From positions 9,428,501-9,492,500 of the forward strand of contig NC_088313.1 of assembly GCF_910592395.1 (NCBI RefSeq): a DNA stretch of 64,000 nt, given 5' to 3'. Source of the DNA: Lineus longissimus. Lineage: Eukaryota; Nemertea; Pilidiophora; Heteronemertea; Lineidae. Below, piece by piece: positions 1-12,200 of the stretch. A program made the translations under genes and the position numbers. Numbering within the stretch: position 1 is the first letter of the stretch; the number at the start of each line of letters is the position of its first letter. The notes beneath the pieces were generated by a model. The model saw only the letters and a program-made list of their open reading frames with translations. It was not told where the DNA came from and did no database searches.

Positions 1-1088
1 GCTCACCTCATGTGGAGGAAAGATGGATAAAGAGCATGGTATTGTGTCATGTAGTGTTAGGTTTGATGTAGGTCCAAGCAGTTACAATTTCCCCAAAATG
101 GCCAATTTACAGTACATTCGACCTCTGTGACCTTGAAAAGTAGGTCAAATCAAAGAAGACCCGGGTGACACATTGAATGGTTGTTAGAATTAGATGTACC
201 TATGATATAAAATTGGTGCCAATCGGGCAAGTCATTACTAGGAATAATAGCATTTTGAAGAATTTAGGATTTGGCCCCCTCCCTGGAGGCCAAACGGCAA
301 ATCAGATCGCACCAAACTTCAGTACCTGAGATCACCTGACCAAGGGGTACATGTGTACTTAATTTGTGATCAATAGTCATTGCAGTTAAGAAACGTGCCA
401 TAGTTACAGCCTGACGGCGAATTTACGCCATTTGACCTCTGTGACCTTGACAAGAAGGTCAAATTAAAAACCTGTGTGACATATACTGTATGGTGGTTAG
501 ATATACCCATGATATCAAATTGGTGGCAATCGGGCAAGAAGTTAAGGAATAATCACATTTTTAAGGTTTTTGGATTTTGCCCCCTGGTGGTCAAGTGGTG
601 AATCATATTGGACCAAACTTCGGTCCCTGAGATCACCTGACTAAGGGGTAAATGTGTACCAAATTTGGTATCAATAGTCATTGCAGTTTAGAAACGTGCC
701 ATCGTTACATCCTAACGGCCAATTTACACACCATTTGACCTCTGTGACCTTGAAAAGGAGGTCAAATCAAAAACCCGGAGGATATATGATGCACCTTTGC
801 TAGAAGTACCTACCATATTTTTTTCAAAATTTCCCGACTACTATTAAGGGAGATATTGCATATTTTCACTTTTAACGTTTGGCCCCCTGGTGGCGAAACC
901 ATGACACGAATCGGACCGAAACTTGGTCTCCAAGGTGTCATTACATAAGGGTACATGTGTACCAAGTTTCAACTCAATAGCTCTAACAGTTACGAAACGT
1001 GCCCTGCTAACGGACGACGACGACGACGACGACGGACGACGGACGCCACGGTATGGGATAATCTCACCTCTGCTAAGAGGTGAGCTAA
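1..1088. repeat. Dispersed repeat family copy 1 (CGA-microsatellite, 3' hairpin), left end cut by window
   Basis: This segment is nearly identical to 4945-6112. It has internal ~300-bp subrepeats, each with a block TGACCT, 3 bp, TGACCT, then AGGTCA (clear at 433-461 and 736-764). It ends with a short CGA microsatellite (about 1015-1050) and a hairpin GCTCACCTCT/AGAGGTGAGC followed by CTAA. No protein is encoded; the open frames over it are artefacts of the microsatellite. It is probably a non-autonomous transposable element. A hairpin plus CTAA end recalls Helitrons, but the insertion-site rule fits only one of the two copies. Confidence 0.75.
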
Positions 1089-1354
1089 TGAATGGATGGA
1101 ATGGGGTAACCAACCCATTAAAACCACTGTCCAGCTCTTGATCGTGGATGAATAGAAATGACAACCTCAACAATGCCCTAGACACGAATTGGAATACATC
1201 TTTGAGAGAGAACCCACAATTGTTATAACAACAGATGTATCCATCAGGGGAGATGACACAGCATGGGGTGGAATAGTCTGGAAAGAAGGCAATACCGTTT
1301 TTCAGAAGGTGAAGTGCTACAAGACACCCTAGTCTGGTTGTCACGTAACACGAA

Positions 1355-1640
1355 GTTATATGAAATGTCCAGGGGACATTGTGCTCACCTGGGAATGATT
1401 AAGTGGGAGACAGTATTCAAGGCCTACACCCCCTAAAATTCAAGGTAGAATGTAACCATGACAACACAAATTGGAATCAAGATTAATTGGCGATGATTTT
1501 TTGTATGTCAAGTCATGTTGTTATAAGACATCCACACACCAAGTTTCAACTTCCTAGGCTCAAAGGTAAGCAAGCGTGCCACCATCATTGTTGACGGACG
1601 ACGATGATGCCGACAGACTGCTGTGTACATAGCCACTTAA
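1355..1640. repeat. Degenerate partial copy of the same dispersed repeat
   Basis: The block around 1370 has the same lead-in as the second full copy at 4945 (a CATTGTGCTCACCT core). The block at 1545-1620 resembles the family's last third: caagtttcaac, then gcgtgcc, then GACGGACGACGA. The middle is missing. No coding capacity is visible. Confidence 0.5.
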
Positions 1641-1998
1641 AACAAAAATACCTGTAGACCTAATGGAATGTCCAATTAACTTCTAAGTAAACAAAGGGCT
1701 AGCCCAGGAGGCGAGATCAAAATTTTGTGGCCAATTGTCTTTTCTCTGATACATACTGGTAGGCCTATGGATATAATATATCATTTAAGTGCTGGCCGAT
1801 GGCATGATGGAAAAATCTAGAAGGTTGGAGAAGAAAGCAGAGTAGAGCTGTGCTTGCTTCATGTCTAATAGTCTTGCTGATGAGCGAGCACCCATCGCAA
1901 GTGCAAGAGTTGATGTAGGCACATGGCTAGGGCAATTAGGTTAAACCACATTTGGATTGAAAAGGTGATCACAGGCACAGATCTATGATAACCATTCT

Positions 1999-4900
1999 TC
2001 CCTTTGCAGATACTTCTTTTAGCAGGACACCCTCTCTACTAGGGGCAGAAGTGATGGTCCCAAATTGAATAAATTCTATACAACTTGACCTCTGTAATCA
2101 GGACACCACCCTATTAAGGACAGCATTTCTCAGTTGCAGAGGTGTCCTTTTTTAAATAGAGAGGATCTGCTGTTTGCCACTCTGACTGCTCAATATAGCA
2201 CTCAAAAACTAACTCACCATGTGTGTCTTCCAGCTCCTCATCAGGGCCATCAATGTCCAGATCATCTACAGAGATGCCAGCAGAGGCTTCCAATGGTTGC
2301 TTTTCAACTGAAAATATTATAAACTCTAAATAACAAAACAGTGAAATGGTCAAAGCATTTATGGTAATCTTTCAATGAATGAAACCTTCCTTGTGGGGCA
2401 TTTCCAAATGTGGGGCATATATCGGTAATGGGTGGTTTAAAACACAAGGGCCACAAAGGTCTGGAGCTCAGCTGAAGCAGTTGAGACAATAGGTGTAATT
2501 ATTGGAACTTCCCTTTTCAGACACCTTTCTTAGCAGGACAGTCAGTCCTGTGTACAACTAGGGGCAGTAGTGATGGTCCCAAATTGAATCATTTCTATCC
2601 AACTTGACCTCTGTAATCAGGACATCTCCCTATTAAGGACAGCATTTCTCAGTTGCAGAGGTGTCCTTTATTAAATAAAGAGGATCTGCTGTTTGCCACT
2701 CTGACTGCTTGATATAGCACTCAAAAACTAACTCACCATGTGTGTCTTCCAGCTCCTCATCAGGGCCATTAATGTCCAAATCATCTGCAGAGATGCCAGC
2801 AGAGGCTTCCAATGGTTGCTTTTCAACTGAAAATATTATAAACTCTAAATAACAAATCAATGAAATGGTCAAAGCATTTATGGTAATCTTTCAATGAATG
2901 AAACCTTCCTTGTGGGGCATTTCCAAAATGTGGGGCATATATCGGTAATGGGTGGTTTAAAACACAAGGGCCACAAAGGTCTGGAGCTCAGCTGAGGCAG
3001 TTGAGACAATAGGTGTAATTATTGGAACTTCCCTTTGCAGACACCTTTCTTAGCAGGACAGTCAGTCCTGTGTACAACTAGGGGCAGTAGTGATGATCCA
3101 AAATGGAATCATTTATATACAACTTGACTTCTGTAATCAGGACACCTCCCTATCAAGGACAGCATTTCTCAGTTGCAGAGGTGTCCTTTTTTAAATAGAG
3201 AGGATCTGCTGTTTGCCACTCTGACTGCTTAATATAGCACTCAAAAACTAACTCACCATGTGTGTCTTCCAGCTCCTCATCAGGGCCATCAATGTCCAGA
3301 TCATCTACAGAGATGCCAGCAGAGGCTTCCAATGGTTGCTTTTCAACTGAAAATATTATAAACTCTAAATAACAAAACAGTGAAATGGTCAAAGCATTTA
3401 TGGTAATCTTTCAATGAATGAAACCTTCCTTGTTGGGCGTTTCCAAAATGTGGGGCATATATCGCCGATATTATCGGTAATGGGTGGTTAAAACACAAGG
3501 GTCACAAAGGTCTGGAGCTCAGCTGAAGCAGTTGAGACAATAGGTGTAATTATTGGAACTTCCCTTTTCAGACACCTTTCTTAGCAGGACAGTCAGTCCT
3601 GTGTACAACTAGGGGCAGTAGTGATGGTCCCAAATTGAATCATTTCTATACAACTTGACCTCTGTAATCAGGACATCTCCCTATTAAGGACAGCATTTCT
3701 CAGTTGCAGAGGTGTCCTTTTTTAAATAGAGAGGATCTGCTGTTTGCCACTCTGACTGCTTAATATAGCACTCAAAAACTAACTCACCATGTGTGTCTTC
3801 CAGCTCCTCATCAGGGCCATCAATGTCCCGATCATCTACAGAGATGCCAGCAGAGGCTTCCAATGGTTGCTTTTCAACTGAAAATATTATAAACTCTAAA
3901 TAACAAATCAATGAAATGGTCAAAGCATTTATGGTAATCTTTCAATGAATGAAACCTTCCTTGTGGGGCATTTCCAAAATGTGGGGCATATATCGGTAAT
4001 GGGTGGTTTAAAACACAAGGGCCACAAAGGTCTGGAGCTCAGCTGAAGCAGTTGAGACAATAGGTGTAATTATTGGAACTTCCCTTTGCAGACACCTTTC
4101 TTAGCAGGACAGTCAGTCCTGTGTACAACTAGGGGCAGTAGTGATGGTCCCAAATTGAATCATTTCTATACAACTTGACCTCTGTAATCAGGACACCTCC
4201 CTAAGGACAGCATTTCTGAGTTGCAGAGGTGTCCTTTTTTAAATAAAGAGGATCTGCTGTTTGCCACTCTGACTGCTTGATATAGCACTCAAAAACTAAC
4301 TCACCATGTGTGTCTTCCAGCTCCTCATCAGGGCCATTAATGTCCAGATCATCTGCAGAGATGCCAGCAGAGGCTTCCAATGGTTGCTTTTCAACTGAAA
4401 ATATTATAAACTCTAAATAACAAAACAGTGAAATGGTCAAAGCATTTATGGTAATTTTTCAATGAATGAAACCTTCCTTGTGGGGCATTTCCAAAATGTG
4501 GGGCATATATCGGTAATGGGTGGTTTAAAACACAAGGGCCACAAAGGTCTGGAGCTCAGCTGAAGCAGTTGAGACAATAGGTGTAATTATTGGAACTTCC
4601 CTTTGCAGACACCTTTCTTAGCAGGACAGTCAGTCCTGTGTACAACTAGGGGCAGTAGTGATGGTCCCAAATGGAATCATTTATATACAACTTGACTTCT
4701 GTAATCAGGACACCTCCCTATCAAGGACAGCATTTCTCAGTTGCAGAGGTGTCCTTTTTTAAATAGAGAGGATCTGCTGTTTGCCACTCTGACTGCTTAA
4801 TATAGCACTCAAAAACTAACTCACCATGTGTGTCTTCCAGCTCCTCATCAGGGCCATTAATGTCCAGATCATCTGCAGAGATGCCAGCAGAGGCTTCCAA

Positions 4901-5982
4901 TGGTTGTTTTTCAACTGAAAATATTACAAACTCTAAATAACAAATGAAATGGCCAGGGCCATTGTGCTCACCTCATGTGGAGGAAAGATGGATAAAGAGC
5001 ATGGTCTTGTGTCATGTAGTGTTAGGTTTGATGTAGGTCCAAGCAATTACAATTTCCCCAAAATGGCCAATTTACAGTACATTCGACCTCTGTGACCTTG
5101 AAAAGTAGGTCAAATCAAAGAAGACCCGGGTGACACATTGAATGGTTGTTAGAATTAGATGTACCTATGATATAAAATTGGTGCCAATCGGGCAAGTCAT
5201 TACTAGGAATAATGGCATTTTGAAGAATTTAGGATTTGGCCCCCTCCCTGGAGGCCAAACGGCAAATCAGATCGCACCAAACTTCGGTACCTGAGATCAC
5301 CTGACCAAGGGGTACATGTGTACTTAATTTGTGATCAATAGTCATTGCAGTTAAGAAACGTGCCATAGTTACGGCCCGACGGCGAATTTACGCCATTTGA
5401 CCTCTGTGACCTTGACAAGAAGGTCAAATTAAAAACCTGTGTGACATATACTGTATGGTGGTTAGATGTACCCATGATATCAAATTGGTGGCAATCGGGC
5501 AAGAAGTTAAGGAATAATCACATTTTTAAGGTTTTTGGATTTTGCCCCCTGGTGGTCAAGTGGTGAATCATATTGGACCAAACTTCGGTCCCTGAGATCA
5601 CCTGACTAAGGGGTAAATGTGTACCAAATTTGGTATCAATAGTCATTGCAGTTTAGAAACGTGCCATCGTTACATCCTAACGGCCAATTTACACCATTTG
5701 ACCTCTGTGACCTTGAAAAGGAGGTCAAATCAAAAACCCGGAGGATATATGATGCACCTTTGCTAGAAGTACCTACCATATTTTTTTCAAAATTTCCCGA
5801 CTACTATTAAGGGAGATATTGCATATTTTCACTTTTAACGTTTGGCCCCCTGGTGGCCAAACCATGAAACGAATCGGACCGAAACTTGGTCTCCCAGGTG
5901 TCATTACATAAGGGTACATGTGTACCAAGTTTCAACTCAATAGCTCTAACAGTTACGAAACGTGCCCTGCTAACGGACGACG

Positions 5983-6059
<77 letters not shown>

Positions 6060-6281
6060 ACGACGGACGCCACGGTATGGGATAAGCTCACCTCTGCTAA
6101 GAGGTGAGCTAAACAGTGAAATGGTCAAAGCATTTATGGTAATCTTTCAATGAATGAAACCTTCCTTGTTGGGCGTTTCCAAAATGTGGGGCATATATCG
6201 CCGATATTATCGGTAATGGGTGGTTAAAACACAAGGGCCACAAAGGTCTGGAGCTCAGCTGAAGCAGTTGAGACAATAGGT
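1999..6281 (-). repeat. Tandem array of ~520-bp units, each containing one 90-bp coding exon
   Basis: Five spacings between equivalent points are 519, 520, 531, 517 and ~520 bp, and units differ at only a few percent of bases. Each unit carries, on the minus strand, a polypyrimidine-AG acceptor, a 90-bp open exon and a GTGAGT donor. Exons lie at 2218-2307, 2737-2826, 3257-3346, 3788-3877, 4305-4394 and 4825-4914. The remainder of each unit is intron-like and includes an inverted GGACACCT/AGGTGTCC motif. The sixth unit is split by the dispersed repeat at 4945-6112 and its remainder resumes at 6113-6281. Near-identity of introns as well as exons points to recent expansion by unequal exchange. 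Confidence 0.9.
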
Positions 6282-9200
6282 ATTCATACATCACCCCCTA
6301 TCTTACATAAATGAAATGGTCCTACACCAACAATGGCATGAAGAGGAGAGAATCACCAATGGACAATAACTGCTGTATTTGTACTGGTACCAAGTTTGAG
6401 GTGTGAAGCGACAGTCAGGTAGTGGTCACAAAACATACACTCTTTGTCCAACGAGGTTGCTGTTTCAGAAGACTTTGACCTCAGTGACCTTGAAAAGTAG
6501 GTCAAATAAAAACCCAAAAGATATGTGATGTACCCTTGCTAGAAGTACCTACTACCGTACCATATATTTTTTTAAAATATTCGAACAAGTATCAAGGGAG
6601 ATATCGCACATTTTCACTTTTGACATTTGATGGCTCCCAGGTGGCCAAACTATGAAGCATATAAGGCCGCAGTACGGTCTCCGAGTAGGGGTCATTCAGG
6701 GGCACATTTGTACCAAGTTTCAGTTCAGTGACTTTTGAAACGTGCCACCCATGTCTAACGATGGACCCTCTGTCATGGTATTAAAAGGCTCACATGAGAA
6801 CACTTGCGCAAACCTGAGAATAGTGTTTCGCTGATTAAGTGTCAGACAGTGTTCGTTTTGTGCCTGCCATCTGTGATTTACTGGCTATCAAGTATAAATA
6901 TGCTATTGTAAAAGCATATCAATTGTGCCTGACAAAGTGTTACATGTGTTTAGCACTGGCAGCAACTGTCCCATCCATGACAAATCACAGTTCAAAATAT
7001 TTTTATCTTTATATACCTTCCTCCAGATTGTTACTGTCAGGTCTATTCTTTGATTTTTTAAACTTCACAAGAAGGATTTCGGCACTCTTCCTTGTTTCTT
7101 CATCGTGACTCTTTGTACACTGTAAAAGATAGGACAGGATTTCCCAGAAATTTTCTCGAACTTCTTAATTTTGCAGCCTTTGCGGAATGATGAATGGAGT
7201 CGAGTGGAGTATCCTCCAATCTAAATGAAGCGCGGGAGTCTACCAGTACCAGAACTGGTAATTTTATTACCGGTATTGTTTTTTTGACGTTCGGTCGGGT
7301 CATGTGGCTGATTTGTGCTAAACCTTTTATTCAACCTCTGCAATTGGAACAAATAACACTGGGCATGACCCCTTAGTATGGGCACATAAATCGATACTGA
7401 ATCCAGATTCGTTTTACCTGGGTGCATTAGCGTAGCTTTTTCTCTCAAGCTTTATTGCACGAGAAGTGTGTTTAAGACAGTTCATTATGTTTACATCAGA
7501 ATCAGATCTGAATGCATTCCTTTCATCTGCCATCTAAATGGCCCTTTTATGACTCACCTCGTTAAATGTTAACAAGAGTTGAGGGACGTCTTCGAGGCCA
7601 ATTAAAAATTCTGGTGTTGCTTCTATTTGTTGGATTATCATACTTAAGGTCCTCCTGGTAAAGAGTTTTGCCTGCAAGTACAAAAAGGTTAGGTATGATT
7701 ATAAAACTAAACAGAATTAACAACTTTTGATAGGCTTTGTGGAGCGGAAATGTTGACTATAAATGCTATAATTGCCAATGCCTATGAGATTACTTTTTTT
7801 CGGACTTAACTTTAAATTTTATGTCAGTGTTCAGGCTAGCTGATCATGACCATTAGTGGAGTTGTGGACATTCGGATGATTCATTCGGACTACATTCTCT
7901 GATCCAGAGGAATGATAATTTTGAGGGTTGAGGGTGGGGTGGAGGACGACTACGGTCGTCGGGAAGGATGGTATGAAGTGGCGCTGTGGTATCTCCACTG
8001 AAGCCGAGACTACCACAGTCTCTCTTCAGTGGAGATAACTAAGCATGTATTCATCTAGGGTTATACTGCTTTAGATCTATAGAAGCAACAATGAGTGAAT
8101 AAAGGAACACGATCGCCTAGCTTACCCGCTATTTGCAATTCACGATTTAAGGGGAGCTTTGCGAACATTGTTGGGGAAAGAGGGTCTGTGCCCGCAAGGC
8201 GAGAACCACATACTCTTCTGGCATTAACGAATCGAAACAAAACGATGCAATGCGATATTTGGCAGATTTGCCAGCAAAACGTAAATGGGCCAGTAGACAA
8301 AAAGTAGAAGTCATAAGTGACCCGATTTCGGCTCAGATGTTTCTGGGTAGTTTTAAATGCTCGCTGTGAGTGTGACTGCGCATAATGCAAAGCAGTGTGG
8401 CTCTAATCTACTGACTCTTTAAAACTAAAGACTATAAATAAATAAAGGTCAGACACTGACCTGTTCAACTCCTTCGGCTCCCTGTTGGCTAACGCAAATG
8501 GCATGGCTGATGTCATGATTGAGCTGGATTAGAAACAGCCTCCCTGAAAGTGAATAGCCCACTAGAATAGAATATTCACACCAGGCAAACTGCATGAAGT
8601 ACCCAACCAGAACCGATACCTTTGCTAAAGCTAGCCGCAGACAGACGAATAGCGCTCAGCATTATTTGGCACAGCATATTGCAAGTTGCTTGCGTCGGGA
8701 AGCGCTGTCCAGAAGCACTGTGCATGCGGATGACTTGCAACTCGGGCTAAGCTGTTTTCAAAAACATCGATTTGTGGGCTTTTATGCACGACTCATCACA
8801 TGTGGCGAGGGCGGCATAAACAAATCATGTAGCGCCGGAAGGCACAATCTGATTGGCACCAACATTATGTCACCGCTAGGGATTGTAAATAATGCCACAA
8901 TAATGCCACAATGCGCAAGCAACCACAGACAGCTTGTGGCTGAGCCAACAAATGCTGTGCCAAATATTAAACTGATTTGATTTTAGAAATACGGCTGTGT
9001 CATGCTGTGCAAGCTGGAATAGCACGGAGCCATCAGATTCAGAGACAGGCATTTTTTTGTGTCTCAGCCAATTTGAATATGGCTGTGCTAAATTAAGTAA
9101 TGCTGAGCACTACAGTATATGTGTCTACAGCTAGCTTTAGCAAGGTGGGGCACAGCATTGGACAAATTAAATGGTGAGCTTTTATCAGTTCGGCAAAAGT

Positions 9201-12200
9201 GATTATAATACAACGTTGTGTTATTCAACAACTTTGCGTTGTCATAAAGTGCAACATTGTTTTTTATGACAACGATAACGTTGTCACTTACTGCAATCTT
9301 CAGCTTCCGGTACCATCGGAGCAAGGTTATCCTCATCGGAAAATTGCCTCCTGTTTCATAGAGGGCAGCACAATATTTAACATCGATCAACCCAAAGCAA
9401 ATTTTGAGTTCTACCAAGGATTTTTCGAATTTTGGACGATATACTAGTATCAGTTTTATCACTTAAAATGTTCTTGAAATCTGTTTTTGTCAACTAGTAG
9501 TTGTATTTATACAATGGTTGTTCAGTCAGCCGGCCACGCGCCGTTTTTCTGTCATAAAGACGCGATTCTCTGACCACTGCGACAGTGGCGGCTCCTAGTG
9601 GGAGATCGTGCCATAAAAAAATCGTAATAAAAAATCGTAATAAAAACCTTGCACCACAACAAGTGTTTGATAAAAGTATGATACCATTTTTACAGAGGTT
9701 GATATTGATACCATTTATAACGATAAATTGATATTTCAAACTTGGACAACCATATTTTTCATCTTCTATTCAGGTGAAGAAGCGCAAATATTCAAAAAAA
9801 TTTTATGTCAAATTTGGGGGGCCAACCCCGTCTTAAAACGCCGAATTGAAATTAATCACTGTCTTTCTTCACCTATATTTTGTTTTATAGATAAGCTAAG
9901 GTCATTATAAATCTATCCCATGCGGCTTCATGGGTTGTTTGCAGGATTGATAGAGATAACAAGCAATTTCCAAACTGTGCCAAATCACGCAAAATTGCCA
10001 CCTAAAATTATGTTGAGTAGCAAAAAATGACGTCAGAGTGGTCAGAGAATTCACCTGAAAACAGCCCGTGGCCGGCTGACTGTGTTGTATAATACAACTA
10101 TTATGACAACGTTCTATTATAAGCACTTTTGCCGAACTGTTAAAGCTGAATTGATTATCTGAATATTAATAATGCACTGTTGTCAGCACTCGGATCATAC
10201 TCGTCACATCAGCTTCTCAAGAAGACCAGTTTCTAATGCTACACTTCTCTATGCCAAAATGCATTTTTGGGATGCATCAAAAATCCCAGCTAGAGCTCTA
10301 TAGGGGGCAGTTGCCCTGAATATCCTGATTTTTTTTCATTAGGGCCTTTATTTGGGGGTACCATGCCAAAACTATTACTTGTACTTACAGGAATCAACAT
10401 CGTCAATGGTTTTTCCTGGCTCCTGAAATTAAAATGAGTCCAATAAACTAGTGCTCACAAGTTCAAGCGTTTTAAGGATAAAATATCTTCAAGCTGGGAA
10501 GCTGGGTTAGTGTCAACCAAACTATCTACTGTGCACAATCCATTTGTCCGGGCCGTAAGTTCAGAAGTATTACGAGTATGAGTATTCCAGTTAAATAAAC
10601 AAAAAAACCAAAAGAATCAATCTCCCAACTGAACACACATTCAATTTGACAATGTTGTCATCTACAGGTGCACAGGTGTCATCTTACTTGTAAATTTACC
10701 AGATTCCCGGCCTAGGAACGACACAAGGGGAAGGGAGCCACCAAGCGTCTTAGGGGGGTAAACTAGACAAAATTGATTTACAGAAAATGTGAAAATCTGC
10801 GGGAATATAACCACCCATACTAATCATCTTTGGATCCACAACATACCTTTCTCCACTCCAAATCCTTCTCTCCGTAATCATACGCAACTTCATCCCCTTT
10901 CTGTATTTCTTTTGTGGAATACAGGCAGAGATGAGGCTGACCATTTGTTACCATCTTCTGCACTTTGGCATTCCTCTCCCTCCCTTTGGCATCATTCACT
11001 AGTCTCGCCAGGCACACTTCTGAAGTGGCATCAATGCTGAGAAAATCGACAGAAATCATTTGTAATCATGGTGGAAGATGATGATTTTTGGTACGGCAGA
11101 TTGTACTTAACCCCATGAGCTTGCTTAACTCGCCAAACGGCAAGCACAAAATCGCCATAATTTTTTCCAAACTCACTGTTTGGCAAACGCAAATTTTCTA
11201 GTCATCTGTAGTCTGAAGTCACACATTTCCTTGTACATGTTCCATGTGTAAACAGCTCAGGCTGCACCTGTAGTGTTTATTGCACAGTTTACTGGATTCA
11301 AAATGACGGAAAGACCCATGTACGCTAGTCACTACTAGTGTCGATAGCTTGGCTAATCAGCGCTAGTGTCAGTGTGATTCCAACCTTTAAGAGCCAGTTT
11401 TTATAAGAATCAGGCAAGATCCTATTAGAGGGTGATTCATGACCCTCTCAGATTTCTTCCAAAATTTTTATATTGGTAGATATATGTTAATAACGGACGG
11501 AAATCACATTTTCTATCCTCAATAGGGTCCGCTTTTTTTTTAGGGGCCCCTGGAATATTGGGGTCAAAATGGGCCTAAATGGCAAAATAACCAAAATGTG
11601 GTTTTCAAATGCTGGTATTTCTGTGCGCCCTTAGTGAGCCACAGAGATTTTCATGCGTGTAAGTCTATTGGGTATTGACTTTCAGAAAATGTGAAAATTT
11701 TGGCGGCTGACTTAGGGCGCAGCCCATAGGTGGCGCTGCAAAACGCGACATTTCGAAATTACACACACCTTCAGAGAGGTTGTGTGGTTTGCGCCCTAAG
11801 TCAGCCAGGGTGTTTCATGCGTATTATGATACATTAGCACCTACTACTTTCATTTAAAGGAAATTTACGGCGGCTGACTTTGGGCGCACAAGTATAGGGG
11901 GCGCTTTTTGCCGCCAAAAGGTGAAATTACCACCTTTTCGCACAACAAGTTCTCCATGCGCCCGAAGTCAAAATTGATCAAATATAGCTCAAATGGTCCC
12001 CCAGCATCTCTAGTACCAGTGGTTAGGAGGGTTTCATGGCTGGTTTGCGTATTAACCCTTTTTGCACCGTTTTTTGTCGGGACACTAGACAAAAAGGCCA
12101 AAAATGGTAAACTGTGAACTTTCTCCGATATTCATGAAACTTACAGGATAACTTCCTTACGTTAAAGAAAGTATTTTTTGTGAGTTTTAGGTCAAGGTGG

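Noticed and set aside
5807-6107. Long arginine-rich open frames on both strands
   Set aside because: They are translations of the (GAC)n microsatellite in a dispersed repeat; no splice or domain support.
4945-6112. Firm assignment of the CGA repeat as a Helitron
   Set aside because: It has a hairpin and CTAA end, but the base after the end is T in one copy and A in the other, and no 5' TC end could be fixed.
8594-8980. 128-codon plus-strand open frame
   Set aside because: Lies across the MITE at 8618-9146 and follows its repeated GGCACAGCA words; no coding character.
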